From: Edaphobacter lichenicola
Lineage (GTDB): Bacteria > Acidobacteriota > Terriglobia > Terriglobales > Acidobacteriaceae
DNA: 64,000 nt
Direction: 5' to 3'
Assembly (NCBI RefSeq): GCF_025264645.1
Contig: NZ_CP073696.1
Location: 496,001-560,000, forward strand
Positions 34,856 to 44,725 of the stretch are shown piece after piece (position 1 is the stretch's first letter; each line of letters starts with the position of its first letter). Below the pieces are notes generated by a model, which did not search any database, had not been told where the DNA came from, and worked only from the letters and a program-made list of their open reading frames with translations. Both the position numbers and the translations under genes were made by a program.

Positions 34856-34916
34856 CTGTGCGTTTTCACTATGTTTTCTCGATTCAGCACCTAGTGGGTC
34901 GAGCAAAAATGCACAG
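34856..34916. other. Nested inverted repeats downstream of rpsA
   Basis: The outer arms CTGTGCGTTTT (34856-34866) and AAAAATGCACAG (34905-34916) pair with one mismatch and one bulge. Inside, CACTA (34867-34871) can pair with TAGTG (34892-34896), or CTCGA (34878-34882) with TCGAG (34899-34903); the two inner pairings cross, so they form a pseudoknot or alternatives. A 14-base palindrome lies just upstream (34821-34834). It sits in the 165-base gap between rpsA and the small secreted protein gene. Confidence 0.4.
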
Positions 34917-34972
34917 CCAGCGCGGGCTTCCAGTCACATGCGCGTAACATCCTGGGATATATTAGATTCATC

Positions 34973-35290
34973 GTGCTGAGCCCCTGGCCAAGACCGAATG
35001 TGCAAAGTTCGTGGAGGCTTCTCCTCGCTCTGCTTTGTGTGTTTCTGGTTGTTGCGACCGGTACGATTCAGGTCGTCCACGCCCACCCAGTGGGGGATAT
35101 CTCGCACGCTGACTGTTCGCTCTGCGCCACCGCACATGTAACTGTGCAGGTGGTGGAGCCGCCTGTGACGCTCTTCGTCACCGCCGTTGTAACGGATGTA
35201 GAAGCGTTTGTTCCGCCGATGCGGATCAGAACCTTCTTCACGTTTGCACTCTTCACCCGACCACCGCCTGTTGACTTCGTTCTCGCTTAA
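34973..35290 (+). CDS. Small secreted protein with a HADCSLC motif
   Basis: A 105-residue protein starting at GTG 34973. A hydrophobic segment (about 15-38, WRLLLALLCVFLVVATGTIQVVHA) acts as signal or anchor; a short mature part has HPVGDISHADCSLCATAHVTVQVV, with two Cys and several His that could bind a metal, then a second hydrophobic stretch. It lies 45 bases before a TonB-dependent receptor on the same strand and is probably cotranscribed with it. The pattern resembles DUF2946-like proteins, but I would not assign the family. Confidence 0.65.
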   Translation: MLSPWPRPNVQSSWRLLLALLCVFLVVATGTIQVVHAHPVGDISHADCSLCATAHVTVQVVEPPVTLFVTAVVTDVEAFVPPMRIRTFFTFALFTRPPPVDFVLA

Positions 35291-35334
35291 AGAACTCAGT
35301 CAAAAAAAACAGGATTAAATCAAGGGGGTAGTGT

Positions 35335-38097
35335 ATGCACACGTCAATACGACGGGTCATCTTCGCAGCATTTGTTATTTTGTTTGGACTTGGCAGTCCA
35401 GGTGTGTGGGCGCAGTCGGCCGGAAACGCGGGCACGATCTACGGTACTGTAACGGATTCAACCGGCGCCATCATTCCAGAAGCGACTGTGACAGCCGAGA
35501 ATCCAGTGAGTGGTTACAGCAGGATTACGACATCTGATAGCGCAGGGAAATTTCAATTTACCAACCTGCCGCTCAATCCGTATCACGTCAGCGTGGTGGC
35601 GAAAGGGTTCTCCAAGAGCGCTCAGGATGTCGTGGTGCGTTCTTCTGTGCCGGTAACCATCAAAGCTAGCTTGAGTGTGGGTGCGGCTTCGACGGTTATC
35701 GACGTTACCGGTAGCGACCTTGTGGAGGATGATTCGACCTTTCACACGGACATCGATCGTGGACTCTTCAATAAGCTTCCGCTGGAGAGCCAATCATCTT
35801 CGCTTAGCTCGCTTGTGACGCTGTCGTCGCCTGGAGTTGCTGCGGACTCGAATGGGCTTTTTCATGGGCTTGGCGATCACGCGTCGAACTCGTTTTCAAT
35901 CGACGGGCAGCCGATTACAGATCAGCAGAGCAAAGTTTTCTCGAACCAGATTCCTTCTAACTCGATCCAATCGATTGAGGTGATCTCGGGCGCTCCGCCG
36001 GCGGAGTTTGGTGGCAAGACGAGCCTTGTGATCCAGGTGACGACACGGTCGGGTCAAGGGGTGACGAAGCCAACGGGTAGTATCTCGACTTCGTATGGTA
36101 CGTTCGGGTCTGCGACTGGCGCGGTTGACCTGAGCTATGGCGGCAAGAACTGGGGAAATTTCGTTGAGGTCGATGGTTTGAACACGGGGCGGTTCCTTGA
36201 TCCACCTGAGTTCACGGTGTTTCATGACAAAGGCAATGAGGTGAATGTATTTGATCGCATCGACCGTCAGCTTACTGCTGTCGACTCAATTCATCTGAAT
36301 TTGAATTACAGCCGGTCGTGGTTTCAGACGCCGAACTCTTTTGACAACTTGAACGTACAGAATGTCGTTAGCGGTGGAGATGGAGCGAATCCGATCTTCG
36401 CCAATGTTGGTAACGCCGATCAGCGCTCGAAGATTGGTACGTTCGACATCTCGCCGACGTATACACGCACCATTGGGGCAAACTCGGTCTTCAACTTCGG
36501 ACCATATATTCGCAAAGATCAGTACGACTACTATCCAAGCGGCAATCCTCTTGCAGATCTGGGGCCTCCCAACCTGCAGAACCAGACGATCGCCCAGACC
36601 CGTTCGCTTACGAATGCCGGTGTTCACACCGACCTCTCGTACGTGAAGGGAATCAACAACATCAAGATCGGTGCGAACTACTCGCAGACGTTCCTGCGGG
36701 AGAGCGACACGCTCGCTCTGGTCTCGAATACTTTCAACTCACCCTGTACCGATGCGGCTGCGAATCCTGTGCCTGGATTCAGTGATCCGTCGCAGTGCGC
36801 CGCGGCGGGCTTCGTCCCAAACGACGGCAACCTTGCTACCGCATTGGGTTCGTCAACGCTGGCTTTCAACCCCAATCTTCTACCCTTCGATCTGACTCGC
36901 GGCGGCGGTTTCTTCAACTTTACCGGTCGCACGGACGTGAAGGAGCTGGCTCTCTACGTCCAGGATCAGATCAAAGCAGGAAACTGGCTCTTCAACTTGG
37001 GTATCCGTGGAGATCTCTACAACGGATTGACAGTTGCTCGTCAGGCGGAGCCTCGCGTGGGCGTGGCCTATAGCGTGAAGCAGACCAACACTGTTCTGCG
37101 TCTCTCGTATGCCAGGACGCTCGAATCTCCATTCAATGAGAACCTGGTGCTCTCAAGTCAGGGTTGCGGAAATGTCGTGCTCTCCCCCCTGCTGCTCTGT
37201 TCGCCGGGTGTATCGGGGAATCTGGAGCCTGGCTTCCGTAACGAGTTTCATGCCGGATTGCAGCAGGCATTTGGCAAGAACCTTGTCATCAGCGGCGACT
37301 ACATCTGGAAGTACACCCACAACGCCTTCGACTTCAGCGTACTCGGCAATACCCCGATCACATTTCCGATCGACTGGCACAACTCCAAGATTCCCGGCTT
37401 CGCGCTTCGTGCCGATGTCCCCAACTTCCACAACCTCTCCGCCTTCGTTGTCATGTCGTCGGTTGCAGCTCGCTTCTTCCCGCCACAGGTTGCCGGTGCG
37501 GGCGCTACTGTCGGTCAGGGCGGCTTTCCGTTCCGTATTGACCACGACGAACGTTACAACGAGACCACACACCTGCAGTATCAGGTTCCTGTGAAGCATG
37601 CGCCTTGGGTAGGCTTTAACTGGCGCTTTGACAGCGGTCTGACGGCCGGATCGGTACCTTGCTACAACGTTACTGATCCTAATAGCTCGTGCGGAGCGCC
37701 GATTACGATCAACGGTCAGCCGGGAATCGATCTGACCAGTTTGACCTTCGATCAGCAGTTCCAGGCTGGTCTTACTTGTGACGGTGTTGCAGCGACACCG
37801 ACCCAGGGCTTCAATCAGTGCCTGGCCTCGCAGTTGACCTCGAAGCTAGTGGCGATTCCTGCACCGGGTACCGAGAATGATGACAAGCGTCCTCCTAGAA
37901 TTCAGGAGCGCAGCCTCTTCGATCTCTCGCTGGGCCAGGATAATCTGTTCAACGGCGACAAGAAAAAATGGAGCCTCCGTCTGACGGGTGTAAACATCAC
38001 CAACAAATACGCTTTGTATAACTTCCTTTCGACGTTCAGCGGTACGCACTATGTCACACCGCGTGCTTTGACGGCGGAGCTTGGGTTCCACTTTTAG
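35335..38097 (+). CDS. Oar-like TonB-dependent receptor
   Basis: A 920-residue outer-membrane protein. A signal peptide (1-26) is followed by a carboxypeptidase-regulatory-like beta-sandwich (about 32-118: GTIYGTVTDSTGAIIPEATVTAENPVSGYSR...). Then come a TonB plug (about 125-245, with FSIDGQPI and SIEVISGAPPAEFGG) and a beta-barrel that ends in the C-terminal aromatic ...ALTAELGFHF. Such receptors take up large or rare substrates, often oligosaccharides, in Acidobacteriota and Bacteroidota. The barrel is at the shorter end for this class. AAGGGGG precedes the ATG. It is followed by a strong terminator. Confidence 0.93.
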   Translation: MHTSIRRVIFAAFVILFGLGSPGVWAQSAGNAGTIYGTVTDSTGAIIPEATVTAENPVSGYSRITTSDSAGKFQFTNLPLNPYHVSVVAKGFSKSAQDVVVRSSVPVTIKASLSVGAASTVIDVTGSDLVEDDSTFHTDIDRGLFNKLPLESQSSSLSSLVTLSSPGVAADSNGLFHGLGDHASNSFSIDGQPITDQQSKVFSNQIPSNSIQSIEVISGAPPAEFGGKTSLVIQVTTRSGQGVTKPTGSISTSYGTFGSATGAVDLSYGGKNWGNFVEVDGLNTGRFLDPPEFTVFHDKGNEVNVFDRIDRQLTAVDSIHLNLNYSRSWFQTPNSFDNLNVQNVVSGGDGANPIFANVGNADQRSKIGTFDISPTYTRTIGANSVFNFGPYIRKDQYDYYPSGNPLADLGPPNLQNQTIAQTRSLTNAGVHTDLSYVKGINNIKIGANYSQTFLRESDTLALVSNTFNSPCTDAAANPVPGFSDPSQCAAAGFVPNDGNLATALGSSTLAFNPNLLPFDLTRGGGFFNFTGRTDVKELALYVQDQIKAGNWLFNLGIRGDLYNGLTVARQAEPRVGVAYSVKQTNTVLRLSYARTLESPFNENLVLSSQGCGNVVLSPLLLCSPGVSGNLEPGFRNEFHAGLQQAFGKNLVISGDYIWKYTHNAFDFSVLGNTPITFPIDWHNSKIPGFALRADVPNFHNLSAFVVMSSVAARFFPPQVAGAGATVGQGGFPFRIDHDERYNETTHLQYQVPVKHAPWVGFNWRFDSGLTAGSVPCYNVTDPNSSCGAPITINGQPGIDLTSLTFDQQFQAGLTCDGVAATPTQGFNQCLASQLTSKLVAIPAPGTENDDKRPPRIQERSLFDLSLGQDNLFNGDKKKWSLRLTGVNITNKYALYNFLSTFSGTHYVTPRALTAELGFHF

Positions 38098-38116
38098 AAG
38101 CAATACTCGAAGTTCA

Positions 38117-38158
38117 AAACGGGCAGCAGGAGTAGATCCTGCTGCCCGTTTGATTTTT
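38117..38158. terminator. Bidirectional Rho-independent terminator
   Basis: Two perfect 15-base arms, AAACGGGCAGCAGGA (38117-38131) and its complement (38137-38151), enclose the loop GTAGA. On the plus strand GATTTTTG follows, ending the TonB-receptor transcript. On the minus strand the complement of AAAA at 38116-38119 gives a short T-run, so the same hairpin can also end the convergent GT84 transcript. Confidence 0.88.
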
Positions 38159-38182
38159 GTGACGAGCTTGTCGTAGTACAGA

Positions 38183-41100
38183 CTACTCTGCTGTCTGCAG
38201 CTTCGATTGTTTAGCAAGGTCCTTGAGGGTCTCTTTGCTCAATGCTTTTTCGTGCAGGAGAAGCTCTGCTGCGCGTACACGAGGGGTTCCGTGGAACCAG
38301 TCTTGAACGATGTTGTTCTTGAGCAGATTGGTCAACGCGAGGAGGCACATTCCCTGATGATGAGCCATCCAAGATCTCACTAGCTGTGGCTGATGACCCT
38401 CTGTGTAGTCGGCTGCTTCGTAGAAGCCGTACGCACCCATCCAATCGAGTGAGGCCATGCGGCGAAGATTTGCGATGGCGTCTTTGCGCAGAAGCGGAAG
38501 GGCGAGGAAACTCGAGTAGGGAGAGATGACAGGGCCATCTTCTGCTCCGTATTTGAGCGCTAATTTTGGTATGCCCCAAGCCTGGTAGCCATATCTGCCC
38601 TGGGGGTCCATCTTCGAGAAGCCCGACTCTGAGATGCCCCATGGAATGTTGCGGACGTGGTCTCGCTGAATGCGCACGGCCGACTCCAGAGAGCGCGCGA
38701 TGAGCGTATCGGGGAAGGTGCGCATCCAGAGGGAGGGCATCATGTACTCGAACATCGTTCCGGTCCACGAGAGAAGGGCCGCACGCCCGTTGACCAGAAC
38801 GTGTGAGCGGTCGAGGCGAAACCATGATTGCTGTGGGATATCGCCTTTCGCAACGGCGATGAACGATGCGATGCGTGCTTCGGAGGCGAGAAGGTCGTAA
38901 CAGGCGGAGTGCAGCTCGTGAGTGGTTCCGTCATAGCCGATGGAGAGGAGTTGACGCGATTCGACTAAGAGGAAGCCGTACTCCATGGCGTCCGCGTGCC
39001 GCTCCGCTTCGCCTGCGACTGTGAGGAGATCGGCCTTGAGTTTAGCGAGGTTCCTAGCCGCATCAGGGAGTAGCGATTGCAGTGTTGAAGCAGAGATAGC
39101 GAGAGGCGAATCTTTGGGCACATCGTGGAGGGTTGCTGCAATCTTCGACTCCAGGTCGACGATATATTCGCCTGCGTCCTGCAGTGAGGGGATCTGCTGA
39201 TCGCCGACTTCGTTGAGGTGAGGCGATGCGAATAGATCTGCAAACTGTGGGAGAAGCCAAGGTGTGTATTGCTCTGCGAAGCGAATAAAGGCTGCATTGC
39301 GGTTCGCTACTTCTACTGCTATCCATGCCTCGTTTGCGCTTGAAGAATTGTCGTGATGTGCGGGCTGTTCTGTCTGACCTTGGATCAATCGAAGATGAGT
39401 ACGAATCGATGTTGCCGGCGTAGCGGTAGAGTTCGCAGATGTGTTGGACGGGAGCTGCATCTGCTTCAATGTTATGAATATCTCTGGGCTGAGAAGAGGG
39501 CGCTTCAAGAGATCGAGTGCGCCAGTGTGCAACGTGTAAAGGGATGCTGCAAGGTTGCCGCTGTCGACCGCAGAGACGGTGAGTGGGGCGATTGCCTTCA
39601 ACGTTTCGATGTCGTACCAGTTGTAGATGTGGCCGCGTTGCTTCTCAAGCCGGTCATAGGTATTGAGTGTGCCGAGCGTGGCCTGCACAAATTCGGAGAG
39701 TGTGAGAAAGCCAAACTCGTATGCAGCCTGGCGAGCGTTGAAGAGCATGCCGAGGTTTGTGGGCGACAGTTTGCGGATCTGAAGGGTGTTCTTCTCTTCG
39801 ACGTTATCGGGGATGAGCCAGTGATTTTCTTCGCCCCCGAACTCATGGAAGTATCGCCAGATGTGAAGAGCCTGTTGATGGAGGAAGCGATTATCCTCCG
39901 CGGTAAGAGGGCCTTCTTCCTTGAGAGGAGGAAGATTGAGCCAGATCGCGACCAGGGGCGCGACGATCCACAGTAGCAGTATCGGAGACGCCGCGATAAG
40001 AGACCAAACATTGGTGAGGCCAAGAGCTAGCGCGATGAGCAAAGCGACGATGGGCGAAAGTTGCAGGTAGACGTCGAGTTGTGTTTTGGAGCCGCCGGAT
40101 TCGGCTTGCGCTGCTGTCTCCCACTCCAACAGATGTTTGCCTGACACGAAGCTGCGGCTCAACGAACGAACGATCGCATCGAGCGCAAGAAACATGTGAT
40201 GCGGAAGGAAGGTGAGATTGAGGATCGTGAAGCCGAAGGAGGTTGCGAAGGTCTTGAAGCCTTCGCGAGCACCAACGAAGCTTAGTTTTAGGAGGGCGCG
40301 GCCGAGGTTGAATCCTAACTGGACGAGGACGGGGAGAAGTAGAAGGACGAGGCCAGCGATAGTCCAGTAGAGTGCTCCGCCCGGCAGGACGAACCACCCG
40401 AGGAGGAAGAGAAGAAAGGTTACTGGCTCAACTAAGCTGCGGCGGAGATTGTCGAAGATCTTCCAACGAGAGACGGTGTTGATGGGATTGGCGACGAGTT
40501 TGCCGGACTCGTCTGGCACGGTGGCAAAGAGCCATCGTGCGATCTGCCAGTCGCCGCGCACCCAGCGGTGCTTGCGGCGGGTGTGGGCGGAGTAGTGGGA
40601 CGGGTAGTCGTCGATGATTTCGATGTCGGTGACGAGGCCGGCGCGCGCGTACGAGCCTTCGATGAGGTCGTGAGAGAGAAGAGCGTTGCGGGGGAATCGG
40701 CGGTCGAGTACCTGGTGGAGGATGTCGACTTCGTAGATGCCCTTGCCGGCAAAGATGCCCTCGCCGAAGAGATCTTGATAGACGTCGGAGACGGCGCGGG
40801 TATAGATGTCGAAGCCGGTTTCGCCGGAGTAGAGGGACGCGAGGCGGGAGCGCGATGCAGAGGCAACGCTGACGCCGACTCGCGGTTGGAGAATGCCGTA
40901 GCCCTGGGTGACGATGCGAAGACGGGGATTGACGATCGCCTGATTGAGCGGGTGCGCCATCGTGCCGACCATGCGGGCAGCGGTGCCGCGTGGGAGTTGC
41001 GTGTCGGAGTCGAGGGTGATGACGTAGCGGACACGCTGTAAGGCGTCAAGGGGGCCTGCCTTCAGGGGGAAGGGGTCGTGCTCGTTCAGGAGGAATTTGT

Positions 41101-42670
41101 TGAGATCGAGTAATTTGCCGCGTTTGCGCTCCCACCCCATCCAGACGCCCTGGCGGGAGTTGAAGATGCGATGGCGGTGCAGGAGGAAGAAGGCTCCTCC
41201 TTTGGTTCGTGGATATTTTGTGTTCAAGTGCTCGACGCACTGGACGGCTATGTGGGCGAGTGGGTGGGAGTCTTCGTCGAGGGGTCGTGCTTTCGTGTCG
41301 GGCAGATCGGTGAGAAGGCCGAAGTGAATGTTGGGGTCCTGATTGGAGAGGTAGCGGGCTTCGAGCTCATCGAAGAGTTCGCGAACCTGTACCTCATTGA
41401 TGAGCAGGGTGGGGACGACAACAAGAGTGATTGCGTCTTCGGGGAGACCTTTTGAGAGATCGATCTTCGGAAGCGATTCCGCCTGCATGAGCGCAGTGAC
41501 GGTGTTGTTGATGAGGTCGACGCCACCCTGCGTAGCGGGCAGGAGCGCGAGCAAGAGCGCGAACATGACCGGCCAGAAGGCATGGTGAGGGACCAGAGGT
41601 GCGATGATCGCGACGATAAGAAGGCAGGAGAGGGTGAAGATGCCGAGGATGTAGAAGTCCTCTTTCCATCTACGGAGAATGCCTCGTATGCGCTCGATCG
41701 GTGGTGCGTTGTATCCGATGCGCTGGCTTAGCGTGGGCAAGCCCTCGGCGAAGAGGTAGTAGCCGATGTGTTTGATTCGCAGGGCGTGTCGGGGGTCCTG
41801 ATCACCAACGCGATCGGCTTCACGCGCCAGATTCAAGGCGATCTGTGCGGTTTCGACCTCGCTTGCATCTGCGTATTGGGCGAGCTCTGCGACTCGCATG
41901 TGGTAGGTGTGGCGGGTCTCATCTTCCATTCGCTCAAAGACGTCAGCGGGATCCTGGCGGAGGATGGCATCGAACGCGATAAGAGGTTCGAGAACGTTAC
42001 GCCACTCGAATTGATTGAGGCGGCGCATGCTGTGGAGAATTGCGGAGAAGGGTGACTGCTCGATGGGAGGAAGCGGGCCCGCGGCGAAGGCTTCGTCGGC
42101 GCGATCGAGGATGTATTCGAGCTGTGCCAGCTTGAGGGCCTGTGGAAGAACCGTGACCTCTTCGAGGAGAAGAGCGTCTCGATTTTGCGCCTGCTGGACG
42201 TAGATGGTTAGGGATTCAGGGGACCAGATGCCTTTTGCTGCGACGAGATAGCCTTCGGTGAGGTTGATCGCGCGGGGCAACTCGCTGTCGTGGTCGACGC
42301 GCACGTGAGGGAGGGATGCGAAGGTGGCGGCAGTGTTATCGCCAGCGATGAGCGCCGATTCCAACATGCGCGTGCTTTCAAGCAGCTCAAGTTCAGGTGT
42401 GAGCTCCTGGATGGAAGCAGTCTTGCGGCAAGTGCGCAGGGTTTCAGTGAGCCTCTCTTTCAAACGGGCGAGGCGCGCGGCGAGCCCGTCGGCCTTCGTG
42501 TTGGCAGGCACCATCTCCCATTGCCGGCTGAGTTCGTCGGCGCGCTGCCTTAGCTCCGCCTCGGACACGGTCGGCTTCTCGGGGAGGCCGGATGTCGGAA
42601 GCTCAAGCGCTGGCGCGGTGGGTGGCAGAGCGTGCTCTGCGGTGACTGGATTCTCTGAAGACGATGCCAT
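38183..42670 (-). CDS. NdvB-like GT84 cyclic-glucan-synthase relative without GH94
   Basis: A 1495-residue membrane protein. Membrane helices lie near residues 345-390, 795-850 and 910-960. Between them is the GT84 domain: VITLDSDTQLPRGTAARMVG, FDIYTRAVSDVYQDLFGEGIFAGKGIYEVD, SHDLIEGSYARAGLVTDIEI and RRKHRWVRGDWQIARW. The C-terminal third is a glucoamylase-like domain ending in YGFYEAADYTEG and WMAHHQGMCLLALTNLL. Cyclic beta-1,2-glucan synthases have these parts plus a C-terminal GH94 phosphorylase region to about 2800 residues; here the protein stops just before it. ATG 42670 has AAAGG 5 bases upstream. The ABC exporter gene lies directly upstream. Confidence 0.88.
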   Translation of the reverse strand: MASSSENPVTAEHALPPTAPALELPTSGLPEKPTVSEAELRQRADELSRQWEMVPANTKADGLAARLARLKERLTETLRTCRKTASIQELTPELELLESTRMLESALIAGDNTAATFASLPHVRVDHDSELPRAINLTEGYLVAAKGIWSPESLTIYVQQAQNRDALLLEEVTVLPQALKLAQLEYILDRADEAFAAGPLPPIEQSPFSAILHSMRRLNQFEWRNVLEPLIAFDAILRQDPADVFERMEDETRHTYHMRVAELAQYADASEVETAQIALNLAREADRVGDQDPRHALRIKHIGYYLFAEGLPTLSQRIGYNAPPIERIRGILRRWKEDFYILGIFTLSCLLIVAIIAPLVPHHAFWPVMFALLLALLPATQGGVDLINNTVTALMQAESLPKIDLSKGLPEDAITLVVVPTLLINEVQVRELFDELEARYLSNQDPNIHFGLLTDLPDTKARPLDEDSHPLAHIAVQCVEHLNTKYPRTKGGAFFLLHRHRIFNSRQGVWMGWERKRGKLLDLNKFLLNEHDPFPLKAGPLDALQRVRYVITLDSDTQLPRGTAARMVGTMAHPLNQAIVNPRLRIVTQGYGILQPRVGVSVASASRSRLASLYSGETGFDIYTRAVSDVYQDLFGEGIFAGKGIYEVDILHQVLDRRFPRNALLSHDLIEGSYARAGLVTDIEIIDDYPSHYSAHTRRKHRWVRGDWQIARWLFATVPDESGKLVANPINTVSRWKIFDNLRRSLVEPVTFLLFLLGWFVLPGGALYWTIAGLVLLLLPVLVQLGFNLGRALLKLSFVGAREGFKTFATSFGFTILNLTFLPHHMFLALDAIVRSLSRSFVSGKHLLEWETAAQAESGGSKTQLDVYLQLSPIVALLIALALGLTNVWSLIAASPILLLWIVAPLVAIWLNLPPLKEEGPLTAEDNRFLHQQALHIWRYFHEFGGEENHWLIPDNVEEKNTLQIRKLSPTNLGMLFNARQAAYEFGFLTLSEFVQATLGTLNTYDRLEKQRGHIYNWYDIETLKAIAPLTVSAVDSGNLAASLYTLHTGALDLLKRPLLSPEIFITLKQMQLPSNTSANSTATPATSIRTHLRLIQGQTEQPAHHDNSSSANEAWIAVEVANRNAAFIRFAEQYTPWLLPQFADLFASPHLNEVGDQQIPSLQDAGEYIVDLESKIAATLHDVPKDSPLAISASTLQSLLPDAARNLAKLKADLLTVAGEAERHADAMEYGFLLVESRQLLSIGYDGTTHELHSACYDLLASEARIASFIAVAKGDIPQQSWFRLDRSHVLVNGRAALLSWTGTMFEYMMPSLWMRTFPDTLIARSLESAVRIQRDHVRNIPWGISESGFSKMDPQGRYGYQAWGIPKLALKYGAEDGPVISPYSSFLALPLLRKDAIANLRRMASLDWMGAYGFYEAADYTEGHQPQLVRSWMAHHQGMCLLALTNLLKNNIVQDWFHGTPRVRAAELLLHEKALSKETLKDLAKQSKLQTAE

Positions 42671-42771
42671 GTTGCCTTTCTCGTACCCTTCGCCCGGTGA
42701 GCCGGGATGCAATTCATTGGTGTCGTGTACAAAGTCGTGTCTGTGCTGCTGGGTAAGATGCTGACGGTAGC

Positions 42772-44589
42772 TTACCTGTAGCTTGCGGCTTGCATCTCAA
42801 ACATGCTCGCGTAGAGTCCACTTTTCGCCATCAGCTGCTGATGGTTGCCTTCTTCAATGAGGCGGCCGCCGGAGAGGACGACGATTCGATCTGCCATGCG
42901 TACCGTAGAGAACCGATGTGAGATGAGTAACGCCATCTTGCCTTCGGTCAACTCCGCGAACCGCTCAAAGACTTCAAGCTCGCTTTTGGCGTCCAGGGCA
43001 GCGGTTGGCTCGTCGAGGATAAGGAGTTGCGCGTCGCGGAGGTAGGCGCGGGCGAGGGCCATCTTCTGCCATTCGCCGCCGGACAGTTCAACGCCGCCCT
43101 CGAATCGGCGTCCAAGAATCTGGTCGTAGCCACCGGCGAGCTTGGCCACGACGGTGTCGGCAAGGCTTTTGTGTGCTGCCATTTCAATGTCGCTCTGTTG
43201 ATGCGGCTGATCGATACGGCCGACGGCGATATTTTCGCGGGCGGTCATCTCGAAACGCATGAAGTCCTGGAAGATGACGCCGATGTGGCGGTGCAGATCT
43301 TCGAGGGAGTACTCGCGGAGGTCGACGCCGTCGAGCAGGATCTGTCCCTCGGTCGGATCGTAGAGGCGAGTGATCAGCTTTACGACGGTGGTCTTGCCCT
43401 GGCCGTTTTCGCCGATCAGAGCGATTCTTTCGCCAGTCGAGAGCTTCAGGTTGAAGTTCTTTAGTACTGTTCGGTTTGTGCCTGGGTAGGTGAAAGAGAC
43501 GTTGCGGAACTCGAAGCCGCTTTGGATCTGTTTTGGTGCCGGAAGACCGTTAGGGTTGGAGTTCACCGTCGGCTCCATCTCGAAGAAGGCAATGAGATCG
43601 GTGAGGAAGAGCGCTTGATCGGCGATACCGGACGCGGTGGAGAAGACTTGCTGGAGGTTCGAACTGGCCTGTTGGATGGCGGTTGTGAGGAAGGTGAATT
43701 GGCCGATGTCATAGACGCCGTGGAGGGTGCGCCAGATGACGTAGACGTAAGCGCCGTAGTAGCCGAGCGTGCCGATGATGCCAAGGAGTCCGCCGACGAT
43801 GAGTTTGGAGCGCGAGAGGGTGACGTCTTCGATGTAGATCTGGTTGGCAAGCGTCTGAAATCTACTAGTGAAGAACTTGTTTAGGCCAAATAGCTTTACT
43901 TCCTTCGCGCCTTCGCGGCTACCGGCTACCTGTCGGAGATAGTCCATCTGCCGTTTGGCTGGAGTTTGACGGAAGTTCTTCGCATAGCCGAGGAATGCGT
44001 AGTGGGTTTCGCCGAGAAACGACGGGAGGACCCCGAGTGCAAGTAGAAGCACCAGCCATGGTGAGGCCCAGGCCAAAGCTGCTGAGAAGGTGAGGGTGGT
44101 TATGACCTGGGTGACGAGGCGGCCCAGTTGCTGGATCATCGCCAGGCGGTCGGTCGCCTGAACGCGGGCTCGCTCGAGACGATCGTAAAAGACGGGGTCT
44201 TCGTAGGTGGTGAGGTCGAGGCGCGCTGCCTGCTCCATGACGCGAACGCTGACGTGCTGGGTATAACGGTTCGCGAGGAGCGAGTCGGAGTAGTCGATGG
44301 CCCGCGTGATGAGGCCGAGGCAGACGTTGAGGGCAACCTCGGCGATGACGAGGTCCCAGAAGTTGTGGGCCAGGGGGTTGCCGCGCAGCACGCTGGCAAT
44401 GTCCGTGATGATGTATTGCGCTACCTTGGCGATGCCGAAGGGAAGGGTTGCGACGATGACCCGAAGTATAAGGCCCCATGACACAACCGCACGTCCGGAT
44501 TCCCACAGGATACGCAGGACTGCAGGCATGTTTTTGAGGGCGCGCAGCCGGTCGCGCCATGGACTCTCAGCATTCACAAGGTCTTTCAA
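42772..44589 (-). CDS. ABC exporter, fused permease and ATPase
   Basis: A 605-residue type IV ABC half-transporter. Residues about 30-330 hold six membrane helices. The ATPase has Walker A GENGQGKTT, the Q loop in GVIFQDFMRF, the signature ELSGGEWQKMALARAY and Walker B LLILDEPTAALD, with the H loop in LISHRFST. It would work as a homodimer. Translation probably starts at TTG (44587-44589), which has AGGAG 4 bases before it; the next ATG is 20 residues in. It is immediately upstream of the NdvB-like gene, as the glucan exporter NdvA/ChvA would be expected to accompany a glucan synthase, although linkage does not prove the substrate. Confidence 0.9.
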   Translation of the reverse strand: MKDLVNAESPWRDRLRALKNMPAVLRILWESGRAVVSWGLILRVIVATLPFGIAKVAQYIITDIASVLRGNPLAHNFWDLVIAEVALNVCLGLITRAIDYSDSLLANRYTQHVSVRVMEQAARLDLTTYEDPVFYDRLERARVQATDRLAMIQQLGRLVTQVITTLTFSAALAWASPWLVLLLALGVLPSFLGETHYAFLGYAKNFRQTPAKRQMDYLRQVAGSREGAKEVKLFGLNKFFTSRFQTLANQIYIEDVTLSRSKLIVGGLLGIIGTLGYYGAYVYVIWRTLHGVYDIGQFTFLTTAIQQASSNLQQVFSTASGIADQALFLTDLIAFFEMEPTVNSNPNGLPAPKQIQSGFEFRNVSFTYPGTNRTVLKNFNLKLSTGERIALIGENGQGKTTVVKLITRLYDPTEGQILLDGVDLREYSLEDLHRHIGVIFQDFMRFEMTARENIAVGRIDQPHQQSDIEMAAHKSLADTVVAKLAGGYDQILGRRFEGGVELSGGEWQKMALARAYLRDAQLLILDEPTAALDAKSELEVFERFAELTEGKMALLISHRFSTVRMADRIVVLSGGRLIEEGNHQQLMAKSGLYASMFEMQAASYR

Positions 44590-44725
44590 ATCGCTCCTAG
44601 AGTGAGACTGCAGAAAACGAAAGAGTCACATAGAAATAAAGCCTGTGTTTAATTGATGCAGCAATGGGGCAAGGTGTTGGATACATGGTTCGGGCAAGTC
44701 GCTGACGCTGTGATTGTTGCCTACC

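Noticed and set aside
34840..34972. Cobalamin riboswitch upstream of the TonB receptor
   Set aside because: A stretch near 34914 loosely resembles a B12 box, but the other conserved cobalamin-riboswitch segments are missing and the gap is short.
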